From the NCBI GenBank assembly GCA_934661735.1, contig CAKUJN010000078.1:1-9773 (forward strand): DNA of 9,773 nt, written 5' to 3'. The stretch's first letter is position 1; every line of letters begins with the position of its first letter. A program made the position numbers and the translations under genes. This document shows positions 1-5,545 of this stretch, piece after piece. The notes beneath the pieces are model-generated. The model did not search any database. It worked only from the letters and a program-made list of their open reading frames with translations, and had not been told where the DNA came from. This DNA comes from an uncultured Oscillospiraceae bacterium. GTDB taxonomy: Bacteria; Bacillota; Clostridia; Oscillospirales; Oscillospiraceae.

Positions 1-170
1 GCTGCGGCCAGCACACGGAACTCTTTCTACAAAGCTATACTACAGCGCCGCCTGCGTGGTGACAACGCTCCCATCGGTAATCATTTCCACGCAAGGAGAT
101 GGCAAAACACCCTGCCGTGGAATGCAGAATGCATCTACGCATTCGCCGGTGGTGCAGAATTTTTGCATTC

Positions 171-363
171 TATTGCAAATGTTTGTAGGGGCCGATGGCG
201 AGCGCAGCCGTCAGCGACGAAGGAGCGCTACGGATGCGGCCTACCCCTTGCGGGTGCACATCGGTCCGCGCAGTGCACGCCGTTTTCACGGAAATCTGCG
301 GCGAATTCGTAGGTTTCCGATGGGCCGATGTAGGCATCGGCCCCTACAATATGCTGTGCAATA
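171..363. repeat. MITE-like element with inverted terminal repeats
   Basis: TTGTAGGGGCCGATG at 183-197 has its exact reverse complement at 335-349, giving 15-bp perfect inverted repeats 137 bp apart. The match extends outward through TATTGCA at 171-177 and its complement TGCAATA at 357-363, separated from the perfect part by 5 and 7 bases. The inside has no coding potential. This is the architecture of a small non-autonomous mobile element or a composite of two oppositely oriented interspersed repeats. No target-site duplication is evident, so the element boundaries are uncertain. Confidence 0.5.
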
Positions 364-367
364 TCGT
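322..367. repeat. 46-nt hairpin repeat, copy 1
   Basis: The copy starts with a hairpin, GGGCCGATG-TAGG-CATCGGCCC, and continues through CCTACAA to ATCGT. It aligns without gaps to 664-709, with 36 of 46 positions identical. Its central part also forms the right inverted repeat of the element at 171-363. It has no coding meaning that I can see. Confidence 0.6.
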
Positions 368-497
368 AATCGGCCGAGTATTCCGGAAATGAGCAGAACC
401 GAAGTTGATGCAGTCTGCCCGCAAATGCGTGTAGTACATTTGCCGGAATTGAAAGCTATCGGGGAAGTAACAAATCTGCGCCCGAAGAGGGCGTTCA

Positions 498-536
498 GGC
501 CGCGGAGCGGCCAAAAACTCGCGCGCGGCAGCGCGC
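498..536. repeat. Two adjacent GC-rich hairpins
   Basis: GGCCGC-GGA-GCGGCC (498-512) is followed eight bases later by GCGCGC-GGCA-GCGCGC (521-536). Both stems are perfect 6-bp inverted repeats. Together with the 568-599 hairpin they form a row of three structures within about 100 bases, suggesting one composite interspersed repeat and not three chance palindromes. Confidence 0.5.
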
Positions 537-567
537 AATATAAAACGCGTCCAAGCGCATCTTTTTG

Positions 568-599
568 CCTACTTTTTCTGGCGCAACAGAAAAAGTAGG
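568..599. repeat. 13-bp perfect inverted repeat
   Basis: CCTACTTTTTCTG (568-580) and CAGAAAAAGTAGG (587-599) are exact reverse complements around the 6-base loop GCGCAA. There is no T-run after the stem on either strand beyond the T's inside the arms, so it is not an obvious terminator. I recall similar CCTACTTTTTCT hairpins as interspersed repeats in Oscillospirales genomes, but that is memory and not a search. Confidence 0.6.
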
Positions 600-663
600 T
601 CTGCGAAGCAACAGTCGCGGTGTCACCGCATTTAACGGCAGTTCGGTGCCAGCCGGAAACGTC

Positions 664-709
664 GGGCCGACAGAGTCGTCGGCCCCTACAAGGTGCCGTG
701 CAGAATCGT
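664..709. repeat. 46-nt hairpin repeat, copy 2
   Basis: The hairpin GGGCCGAC-AGAGTC-GTCGGCCC is followed by CCTACAA and ends at ATCGT. It is an ungapped match to 322-367 with 10 differences. One T-A stem pair of copy 1 is replaced by C-G here, so pairing is kept. The core GACAGAGTCGTC recurs in reverse complement at 2612-2623. Confidence 0.6.
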
Positions 710-732
710 CTGCGAAGTAACGGCTGCGGGTG

Positions 733-784
733 CAGAAAAGGAATTCGGAGCCACCGATGGACGGCGACTCCGAATCCCTTTGCA
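733..784 (-). terminator. Probable terminator of the DegV-family gene
   Basis: Read leftward, the arms GGATTCGGAG (768-777) and CTCCGAAT (743-750) pair around a 17-base loop, and the stem continues imperfectly toward TGCA on both sides. The leftward strand then reads CCTTTTCTG. It lies about 130 bases past the DegV stop. The large loop and short T-run make it a weaker call than the other terminators in this window. Confidence 0.45.
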
Positions 785-911
785 TAAATAGAGAGGAAAG
801 AGAATGCTATTCTATCAGAAACCTGCCGCAGGGAGGCGAAACCCATGGCAGAACAGAACAGCCGGAAGGCTTTGGCGGTACGCCGGACAAGGGCGCTGCG
901 GCGCAGAGGGC

Positions 912-1790
912 TTATTGCAGACGGACGCCGACCTTACCCTCGAAGAACAGTGCAACCGTCCCAGGGCCGACGTGGGAGCCTGTGACAGGCTCATAGCAGA
1001 CAATCAGAATATCCTTCGGCGCGGCGGCCTTTCGCAGCATTTCTGCCAGCGTCTCCGCGTCGTCGCCGCAGCCCGCATGGGCAATGCCGACAATCTTTTC
1101 CTCCGGATGATCGACCAGCGCGGCGTATTTTTCCGCCAGCGCGGCAAGTCCGGCCCTGCGTCCGCGCGCCTTGCCGCAGACGACCAGCTGGCCGTGCTCG
1201 TTGCCCTTGAGCAGCGGGCGGATGCCCAGAACCGTACCCAGCAGCGCCTTTGCGCCGGAGATGCGCCCGCCGCGCTTGAGGTACATCAGATCCTCCAGCA
1301 TGACGCCCTGATACATACAGGGGATATTGGCCAGCAGACAATCGGCCGTCTCATCCAGAGACATGCCCGCGTCACGGCAGTCGACAGCGCGCAGGACGAA
1401 AATTCCTTCCCCAAGCGACGCGGCCAGCGTATCGACCAGACGGAGTCTTGCGTCGGGGTACTGCTCGCGCAGGTGCGCGGCGGCAATTTCGGCCGAATGA
1501 TACGAGCCGCTGATACCGGACGACATGCCGATGAACAGAAGCTCCTGTCCGGCGGCCAGAACCGGCGTGAAGCAGTCGATATAATGCTGCGGCGTGATCT
1601 GCGAGGTGGTGACGACCGTGCCGGAGCGGATGGCGTCGTAATAGCGCTCGCCGTCGAACGTTTCCGTGTCCAGACAGGTGTGCGCTCTGCCGTCGATGAG
1701 ATATTCCAGAGGAATGGTCTGGATATGGTGCTGGACCAGATAATCCGTCGGCAGATTCGCCGAGGTATCGGTAAAAATGACGAAGCTCAT
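912..1790 (-). CDS. DegV/FakB family fatty-acid-binding protein
   Basis: This 292-residue protein has the full DegV fold signature. The N-terminus FTDTSANLP (6-14) is followed by TTSQ (61-64), GMSSGISGSY (88-97), KRGGRISGAKALLG (172-185), and the C-terminal GSHVGPGT (271-278). In the family, the Thr, Ser, Arg and His in these motifs hold the carboxylate of a bound fatty acid, and FakB members present it to the kinase FakA for phosphorylation into phospholipid synthesis. No FakA gene is in the window. I chose ATG at 1790 because GGAGG lies 5 bases upstream; a TTG at 1802 would lie inside that region. A strong promoter (TTGACA, 17-base spacer, TAATCT) sits just upstream. The length is normal for the family. 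The lipid role is inferred from the family and its ligand is not determined by the sequence. Confidence 0.93.
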   Translation of the reverse strand: MSFVIFTDTSANLPTDYLVQHHIQTIPLEYLIDGRAHTCLDTETFDGERYYDAIRSGTVVTTSQITPQHYIDCFTPVLAAGQELLFIGMSSGISGSYHSAEIAAAHLREQYPDARLRLVDTLAASLGEGIFVLRAVDCRDAGMSLDETADCLLANIPCMYQGVMLEDLMYLKRGGRISGAKALLGTVLGIRPLLKGNEHGQLVVCGKARGRRAGLAALAEKYAALVDHPEEKIVGIAHAGCGDDAETLAEMLRKAAAPKDILIVCYEPVTGSHVGPGTVALFFEGKVGVRLQ

Positions 1791-1822
1791 ACAAGCCTCC
1801 AAATTATCTGATGTTTGAGATT

Positions 1823-1851
1823 AGATTAACACAGGAACCGAACCATGTCAA
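1823..1851 (-). promoter_or_regulatory. Promoter of the DegV-family gene
   Basis: On the minus strand a perfect -35 box TTGACA (1846-1851) is followed, after 17 bases, by TAATCT (1823-1828) preceded by TGT, an extended -10 feature. The -10 itself matches consensus at only three positions, so the -35 and TGn probably carry it. The transcript would start around 1816, giving a leader of about 26 bases. Confidence 0.65.
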
Positions 1852-1873
1852 TAGAAACTTATTTACAGACATC

Positions 1874-1903
1874 TTGTAATTGCGATAAGGCATGGTGTAT
1901 AAT
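1874..1903 (+). promoter_or_regulatory. Promoter of the DUF1836 gene
   Basis: A perfect -10 box TATAAT (1898-1903) lies 18 bases after TTGTAA (1874-1879), a four-of-six -35 box. The -35 boxes of this promoter and of the DegV promoter are only 22 bases apart and back to back, so a bound regulator or polymerase could affect both. Confidence 0.65.
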
Positions 1904-1925
1904 ACCAAAAAATGTGCATGCGACA

Positions 1926-1941
1926 ATGCGCCGCGGCGCAT
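1926..1941. promoter_or_regulatory. 16-bp perfect palindrome before the DUF1836 start
   Basis: ATGCGCCGCGGCGCAT is a perfect 16-bp palindrome between the TATAAT box and the ribosome binding site of the DUF1836 gene. It is placed like an operator or like a leader hairpin, ending one base before GGGAGG. Because DUF1836 proteins carry a predicted helix-turn-helix, autoregulation is a reasonable but untested idea. Confidence 0.4.
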
Positions 1942-1957
1942 GGGAGGAGATCCGCAA

Positions 1958-2557
1958 ATGGAATATGACAAGCAGCTGGTCGCGGGAAAGCTGCGGCGAT
2001 GGGAAAAGTATCTGAACAACTACAGCCTGCCGCAGTGGGAGGACATTCCGGACATCGGACTGTATATGGAGCAGGTTCTGATGCTGCTGAAAAAATATCT
2101 GGATTATCTGCCGCCGGAGCTGAAGGAGGAGCAGTTTCTGACAGCCGCGACGATCAACAACTATGTGCGCAACCGCTTTATGCCGGGGCCGCGCAAGAAG
2201 CGCTATTACCGCGTGCATATCGCGTATCTGATTATGATCTGCACGCTGAAGCAGAGTCTGAGCATCGCAACGCTGCAAAAGATGATCCCCGTCGGCATCA
2301 GCGAGAACGAAGTGCGCGAAATCTACAGCGACTATGTGCAGCGGCACCGGATCGCCAGAGCCTATTTTGTCCAGCAGGTGCGGCTGGCGGCGGGGCCGAT
2401 TCTGGACCACGCCGAGCCGGCGCCCGAGTTCGCGGTAAACGACGCGGGACAGCTGGTCGCGGCCACGGCAATCGTCAGCGGGCTCTGCCGCCTGCTGGCG
2501 GAAAAGCTCCTGCTGCTGGAGGGCAGAGCGCTGTCGAATGATATTCCGATTGATTGA
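1958..2557 (+). CDS. DUF1836 domain protein, predicted DNA-binding
   Basis: This 199-residue protein belongs to DUF1836, a Firmicutes family of unproven function. The diagnostic part is LPQWEDIPDIGLYMEQV (24-40), the TINNYVRNRFMPGP segment (65-78), and KKRYYRVHIAYLIMICTLK (80-98). The last two resemble the helix-turn-helix plus wing of MerR-like regulators, where a Tyr-rich strand is followed by the HIAYL helix. The C-terminal third is mostly helical and less conserved. ATG at 1958 follows GGGAGGAG with about 9 bases of spacing; an in-frame start at 1892 would lie upstream of the TATAAT box and is rejected. I recall that genes of this family sit beside degV in several Firmicutes, as here. There is no signal peptide or membrane segment. 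The DNA-binding role is inferred. Confidence 0.85.
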   Translation: MEYDKQLVAGKLRRWEKYLNNYSLPQWEDIPDIGLYMEQVLMLLKKYLDYLPPELKEEQFLTAATINNYVRNRFMPGPRKKRYYRVHIAYLIMICTLKQSLSIATLQKMIPVGISENEVREIYSDYVQRHRIARAYFVQQVRLAAGPILDHAEPAPEFAVNDAGQLVAATAIVSGLCRLLAEKLLLLEGRALSNDIPID

Positions 2558-2560
2558 GTG

Positions 2561-2600
2561 AAAAGCCGCAGAGCAAGGCTCTGCGGCTTTTGTTTGTTTT
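2561..2600 (+). terminator. Bidirectional intrinsic terminator between convergent genes
   Basis: AAAAGCCGCAGAGC (2561-2574) pairs perfectly with GCTCTGCGGCTTTT (2578-2591) around AAG, followed by TGTTTGTTTT. It starts 4 bases after the DUF1836 stop. Because the arms begin with AAAA and end with TTTT, the same structure has a T-run on the minus strand and can also stop the leftward AraC transcript. Confidence 0.9.
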
Positions 2601-2602
2601 GC

Positions 2603-2657
2603 AGGAGGGCTGACGACTCTGTCCGTCCGTCCGGTGAAACCGGACCAAAGCCCTCCT
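2603..2657. repeat. Nested hairpin at the end of the AraC-family gene
   Basis: The outer stem AGGAGGGCT (2603-2611) pairs with AGCCCTCCT (2649-2657), whose last base is in the AraC stop codon. Inside it, GTCCGGT-GAA-ACCGGAC (2629-2645) forms a second perfect stem, and GTCC repeats in tandem at 2621-2632. The core GACGACTCTGTC (2612-2623) is the reverse complement of 669-680 in the left repeat family. There is no T-run on either side, so this is not a standard terminator. Confidence 0.55.
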
Positions 2658-3535
2658 CACCCCTTGCGGTAATCGCCGGGGGTGCGGTTGGTTTTCTGCT
2701 TGAACACGCGGTTGAAGTGGCAGATATCCTGAAAGCCGGCGCGCAGGGCGATGCCGGAAATGGGCTCGTCGGTGGTGCTTAAAAGGTCGATCGCGCGCGT
2801 GATGCGGTAGTCGATCAGATACTGATGTAAGGATTTACCGGTAGACTGCACCATCAGTTTATTGAGATAATTGGGGTGATAGCTGAAATGCTGGCCCAGC
2901 GTCTGGTTTGTGATGCGCTCGGCGTAGTGCTGATGGATATACTCGATGATCTCGTCGACATGGCGCGAGGATTTCGCCACGCCGGCCGGCGGCGTGTGCA
3001 GACAGCGGAACGTAGTGCACAGCACATCCAGCATCATCGCGCTCAGGCGGATGGCGGTATAGCTCTTCTGGTTGTGGTATTCCTCCAGCATTTGCAGTAA
3101 AATCGGCTCCAGCTGCGTCATGTTGTGCAGCAGAATCGGTTCGCACAGCGCCGGAACCTCCGGCATCTCCACATGCTCCAGAATCAGATCGGGCTGAAAC
3201 ACATCCACTGGGTCGGGTGGAATGGGATAGACCGTGTGCCGGTGGCGGCGCGTGAAATCGAAATTGCAGCCCAGCAGCATCAGGCTGTGCTCGGAGCTGT
3301 GCACCTGCAAATACTCGATGCCCGACTGCCAGATCAGCAGATCGCCGCGCGTGACCGAGCAGGTGCGGTCGCGGAAACGGATCTGCCCCGTGCCGGAGTA
3401 GATGTAGAACAGCCGGTGGTCATAGGCGTTGAGCATCGGCGCGCCGCGTTTTTGCGAGGTGGGCACCTCATACTGCTGTACATAGCGCACAAACGGCGCA
3501 AGATCGTTCATGCTCAGACGAAGCGTATTCTGCAT
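2657..3535 (-). CDS. AraC-family transcriptional regulator
   Basis: This 292-residue regulator has an N-terminal cupin-like sugar-sensing domain (about 38-120, with DHRLFYIYSGTGQIRFRD and RGDLLIWQSG) and a C-terminal AraC-type double helix-turn-helix (about 190-290). The latter shows YAERITNQTLGQHFSYHPNY, then RAIDLLSTTDEPISGIA, and the family hallmark GFQDICHFNRVFKQKTNRTPGDYR. It is divergent from the isomerase operon and is the obvious candidate for its sugar-responsive activator. AGGAGG lies 14 bases before ATG, too far for a normal site, but GGTGATC lies 5 bases before ATG and matches the other end of the anti-Shine-Dalgarno complement. The gene converges on the DUF1836 gene and shares its terminator. 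The inducer cannot be read from the sequence. The link to the operon is inferred from orientation and proximity. Confidence 0.93.
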   Translation of the reverse strand: MQNTLRLSMNDLAPFVRYVQQYEVPTSQKRGAPMLNAYDHRLFYIYSGTGQIRFRDRTCSVTRGDLLIWQSGIEYLQVHSSEHSLMLLGCNFDFTRRHRHTVYPIPPDPVDVFQPDLILEHVEMPEVPALCEPILLHNMTQLEPILLQMLEEYHNQKSYTAIRLSAMMLDVLCTTFRCLHTPPAGVAKSSRHVDEIIEYIHQHYAERITNQTLGQHFSYHPNYLNKLMVQSTGKSLHQYLIDYRITRAIDLLSTTDEPISGIALRAGFQDICHFNRVFKQKTNRTPGDYRKG

Positions 3536-3568
3536 AATCGGATCACCGGCCTCCTGTTTTTTGCCTGT

Positions 3569-3597
3569 AGTATAGCACGCGCCGCGGCGGATTTCTA
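3569..3597 (-). promoter_or_regulatory. Promoter of the AraC-family gene
   Basis: On the minus strand TATACT (3569-3574), preceded by TGC as an extended -10, lies 17 bases after TAGAAA (3592-3597), a four-of-six -35 box. The spacer contains the palindrome CGCCGCGGCG. Confidence 0.5.
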
Positions 3598-3605
3598 CTG
3601 TTTTT

Positions 3606-3682
3606 GTTCAAAGTGCACATTTATTTTCGACAAGTTCTTATTTGACCCAGCAATTCCGGCCCCGCGGCTTTTGTGGTATTAT
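3606..3682 (+). promoter_or_regulatory. Promoter and possible activator sites of the sugar operon
   Basis: TATTAT (3677-3682) with TGG before it forms an extended -10; the expected -35 position reads TTCCGG, a poor match, as is common at promoters that need an AraC-type activator. Upstream, GTTCAAA (3606-3612) and TTTGACC (3641-3647) form an imperfect inverted repeat, and GTGCAC (3613-3618) is a short palindrome; either could belong to an operator. The -10 call is fair and the operator call is weak. Confidence 0.45.
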
Positions 3683-3727
3683 GCACGCATAAGGAAATCA
3701 GCTTTCTAAGCTTTTGGAGGTTAAATT

Positions 3728-5173
3728 ATGCTGAAAAGAGAAAAACCGCGCGTCGGGCGCATCGGCGTATTTGGTGTGGCGCATCCCGTCTACTGGCCGC
3801 AGTTCCCCGGTCTGTATGAGACGCTCATGCAGTATCACGAGGATTTTAAGAAGCTGCTTGCGGAAAACGACGTGGAAATCATTGACTACGGCATGGTCGA
3901 CACCAACACCAAGGCGTATGACACGCTTGCCAGAATGCAGAGCGACAAGCCGGACGTCGTGATGTGCAATATGCTCACCTACGCAACCTCCTCTGTCTTT
4001 GCGCCGATCATCCGCGAGCTCTCCGCGCCGATGGTCCTCATTGCGCTTCAGCCGGTCGGCACGCTGGACTGCGCCAACGGCAGCACGCGCCGTCAGCTTG
4101 AAAACGACAATATCTGTTCCGTGCCCGAGTTTACGGGCGTTGCAATCCGCATGGGCCGAAAGGTCAGCGACGTCATCATCGGCTCGCTGTACAACGACGA
4201 CGAGGCCAAAGCGGCCGTCGCCGAGTGGTGCGACATCGCCAAGGTTCTGCACGATCTGCACGGCGCGCGCTTCGGCCTGATGGGCCATGTGCTGGAGGCC
4301 ATGTACGACATGCACGCCGACCCCACCGCCGTTTCCGCCAGCTTCGGCGTGCATGTGCCGCTGCTGGAGGTTGACGATGTGCTCAAGGTCTACGACACCG
4401 TCACCGAGGATGAGATTCAGGCCAAGGAAGCGGTCATCCTGGAAAACTTCGACACGCCCGAGCCTGTCTGCGATCCGGTCACGATGAAGCTGACCGACAC
4501 CGACCTGTACAAGGCCGCAAAAGCCTCGGTCGCGCTGGACAAATTCGTAAAAGAGCAGAATCTGACCGGTCTTGCGTACTACTACAACGGCCGTCCCGAT
4601 TCCGAGCATCAGAATCTGGTCTCGTCGTTCATCGTCGGCAACTCCATGCTCAACGCACAGGGCTTCCCCATGTGCGGCGAGTTCGATATCAAGACCTGCA
4701 TTGCCATGTTCATCATGGACCGGCTCAACATCGGCGGCAGCTTCGCCGAGTTCCATCCGTTCGACTTTGAGGAGGACTACATCATGGTCGGCCACGACGG
4801 CCCGCACCATATCGCCATCGCCGACGGCAAGCCCGTGCTGAGAAGCCTGAAAAAATATCACGGCAAGCCCGGCTCCGGCGCGTCGGTGGAGTTCAAGCTG
4901 AAGGAAGGGCCGATCACGATGCTGGGCATCACGCAGACCGGCGAGAACAAATTCAAGTTCATCATCGGCGAGGGCTATTCCGAGAAGGGCCCCATCCCGC
5001 CCACCGGCAACACCAACACGCGCGGCCGCTTTGAGCCGAACACCAAAAACTTCATCAAGCGCTGGGTCATGGCCGGCCCGACGCACCACTACGCGCTGGG
5101 TCTTGGGCACAAGGCCGACACCATCGCCAAAATCGCCGACATTCTCGGCATCGAGTACGAGATCGTGCGCTGA
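3728..5173 (+). CDS. AraA-like L-arabinose/L-fucose isomerase family protein
   Basis: This 481-residue protein is an aldose-ketose isomerase of the L-fucose/L-arabinose isomerase superfamily, expected to be cytosolic and Mn-dependent. By comparison with E. coli AraA from memory (catalytic Glu306, Glu333, His350, His450), the equivalents are visible: Glu318 in CGEFDIKT, Glu341 in GSFAEFHPFDF, His356 in MVGHDGPHH, and His453/454 in AGPTHHYALGLGH. The N-terminal half has the Rossmann-like sugar-binding part, with FGVAHPVYWPQFPGL (15-29) and VIIGSLYND (149-157). The length is slightly under that of AraA (500). ATG at 3728 follows GGAGG by 7 bases. It is the first gene of the operon and its stop is 2 bases from the mutarotase start. 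It is not a close AraA match, so the substrate could be L-arabinose, L-fucose, D-arabinose or another sugar, including a modified one such as sulfoquinovose. Confidence 0.88.
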   Translation: MLKREKPRVGRIGVFGVAHPVYWPQFPGLYETLMQYHEDFKKLLAENDVEIIDYGMVDTNTKAYDTLARMQSDKPDVVMCNMLTYATSSVFAPIIRELSAPMVLIALQPVGTLDCANGSTRRQLENDNICSVPEFTGVAIRMGRKVSDVIIGSLYNDDEAKAAVAEWCDIAKVLHDLHGARFGLMGHVLEAMYDMHADPTAVSASFGVHVPLLEVDDVLKVYDTVTEDEIQAKEAVILENFDTPEPVCDPVTMKLTDTDLYKAAKASVALDKFVKEQNLTGLAYYYNGRPDSEHQNLVSSFIVGNSMLNAQGFPMCGEFDIKTCIAMFIMDRLNIGGSFAEFHPFDFEEDYIMVGHDGPHHIAIADGKPVLRSLKKYHGKPGSGASVEFKLKEGPITMLGITQTGENKFKFIIGEGYSEKGPIPPTGNTNTRGRFEPNTKNFIKRWVMAGPTHHYALGLGHKADTIAKIADILGIEYEIVR

Positions 5174-5175
5174 AT

Positions 5176-5487
5176 ATGGAGCGCGTCGTCTGGACAGGCA
5201 CGATTCTCGCGGGCAGGGAAGCCGAATACGAACGGCGGCACCGCGAGATCTGGCCGGAAATGGTTGAAAATCTGAAGGCGCAGGGCATTTCCAACTATTC
5301 GATCTTCCGCTGCGGACAGAACGTGATCGGATATTATGAATGCGAAGATCTGGCGCAGATGCACCGGATCAAGGCGGCCAATCCCGCGGCCGCACGCTGG
5401 GCCGAAAGCATGGAGGGAATCATCGAGATCTGCAAAGCCGGCGGCGCTGCCGACGGACGCTATCGTCAGATCTTCTACCTGAAATGA
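5176..5487 (+). CDS. L-rhamnose mutarotase (RhaM/YiiL) family protein
   Basis: This 103-residue protein fits the RhaM family, whose members are about 104 residues and interconvert sugar anomers so that the isomerase is supplied with the form it uses. Visible hallmarks are YERRHREIWPEM (18-29) with His22, SNYSIFR (39-45) with Tyr41, and the C-terminal end RYRQIFYLK. In E. coli RhaM two adjacent Trp occur near position 76; here there is one Trp (Trp75) followed by Ala76, so the sugar pocket may differ. ATG at 5176 comes 2 bases after the isomerase stop and has no clear ribosome binding site, suggesting translational coupling. I give no gene symbol because L-rhamnose is not established as the substrate. 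The pairing with an AraA-like isomerase instead of RhaA supports a different sugar. Confidence 0.88.
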   Translation: MERVVWTGTILAGREAEYERRHREIWPEMVENLKAQGISNYSIFRCGQNVIGYYECEDLAQMHRIKAANPAAARWAESMEGIIEICKAGGAADGRYRQIFYLK

Positions 5488-5497
5488 CAAGCATCAA

Positions 5498-5518
5498 TGG
5501 GCAGACCCACTTCGGTGG
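5498..5518 (+). other. Overlapping small hairpins before the binding-protein gene
   Basis: CCAC-TTCG-GTGG (5507-5518) has the very stable UUCG tetraloop and is followed by AAAAAATAA. An alternative stem TGGG-CAGA-CCCA (5498-5509) uses the same CCCA, so only one can form at a time. Both lie between the mutarotase stop and the ribosome binding site of the binding-protein gene. The role is unknown; mRNA end protection is possible. Confidence 0.35.
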
Positions 5519-5545
5519 AAAAAATAATTTATGGAGGAACAACAA

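Larger units (their letters stand above)
1..911. other. Gene-free repeat-rich region
   Basis: I find no open reading frame here that combines a plausible start, a ribosome binding site and a recognisable protein; long frames on both strands read through hairpin repeats and are low-complexity, rich in Arg, Ala and Gly. The stretch holds an inverted-repeat element (171-363), a two-copy 46-nt repeat (322-367 and 664-709), a hairpin cluster (498-599), a near-repeat of CTGCGAAG[CT]AAC (601-612 and 710-720), and a hairpin with a T-run that could end the leftward DegV transcript (733-784). A small hairpin, GAATGC/GCATTC, sits at 127-144. The first 55 bases could be the edge of an unseen gene but show nothing recognisable. 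Confidence 0.7.

Noticed and set aside
56..598. Long plus-strand frame (180 codons) in the left region
   Set aside because: It runs straight through inverted repeats, starts at a GTG without a clear ribosome binding site, and its product is an Arg-rich sequence with no recognisable domain.
183..709. CRISPR array
   Set aside because: The repeats are few, inverted or widely and irregularly spaced, and there are no regular spacers or cas genes.
286..846. Minus-strand frame (186 codons) downstream of the DegV gene
   Set aside because: It covers the hairpin repeats and the probable DegV terminator, and shows repeat-derived low-complexity sequence.
804..1811. Long plus-strand frame opposite the DegV gene
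   Set aside because: It is the antisense shadow of a well-supported DegV gene with clear family motifs; its product has no motifs of its own.
3577..3590. Shared GCGCCGCGGCG sequence in the AraC promoter and the DUF1836 leader as a common operator
   Set aside because: An 11-base GC-only palindromic string is not rare in DNA this GC-rich; the flanks do not match.
3698..5110. 470-codon minus-strand frame opposite the isomerase
   Set aside because: It mirrors the isomerase codons in high-GC DNA (rich in Val, Asp, His, Arg) and has no family motif; the plus-strand protein has all catalytic residues.
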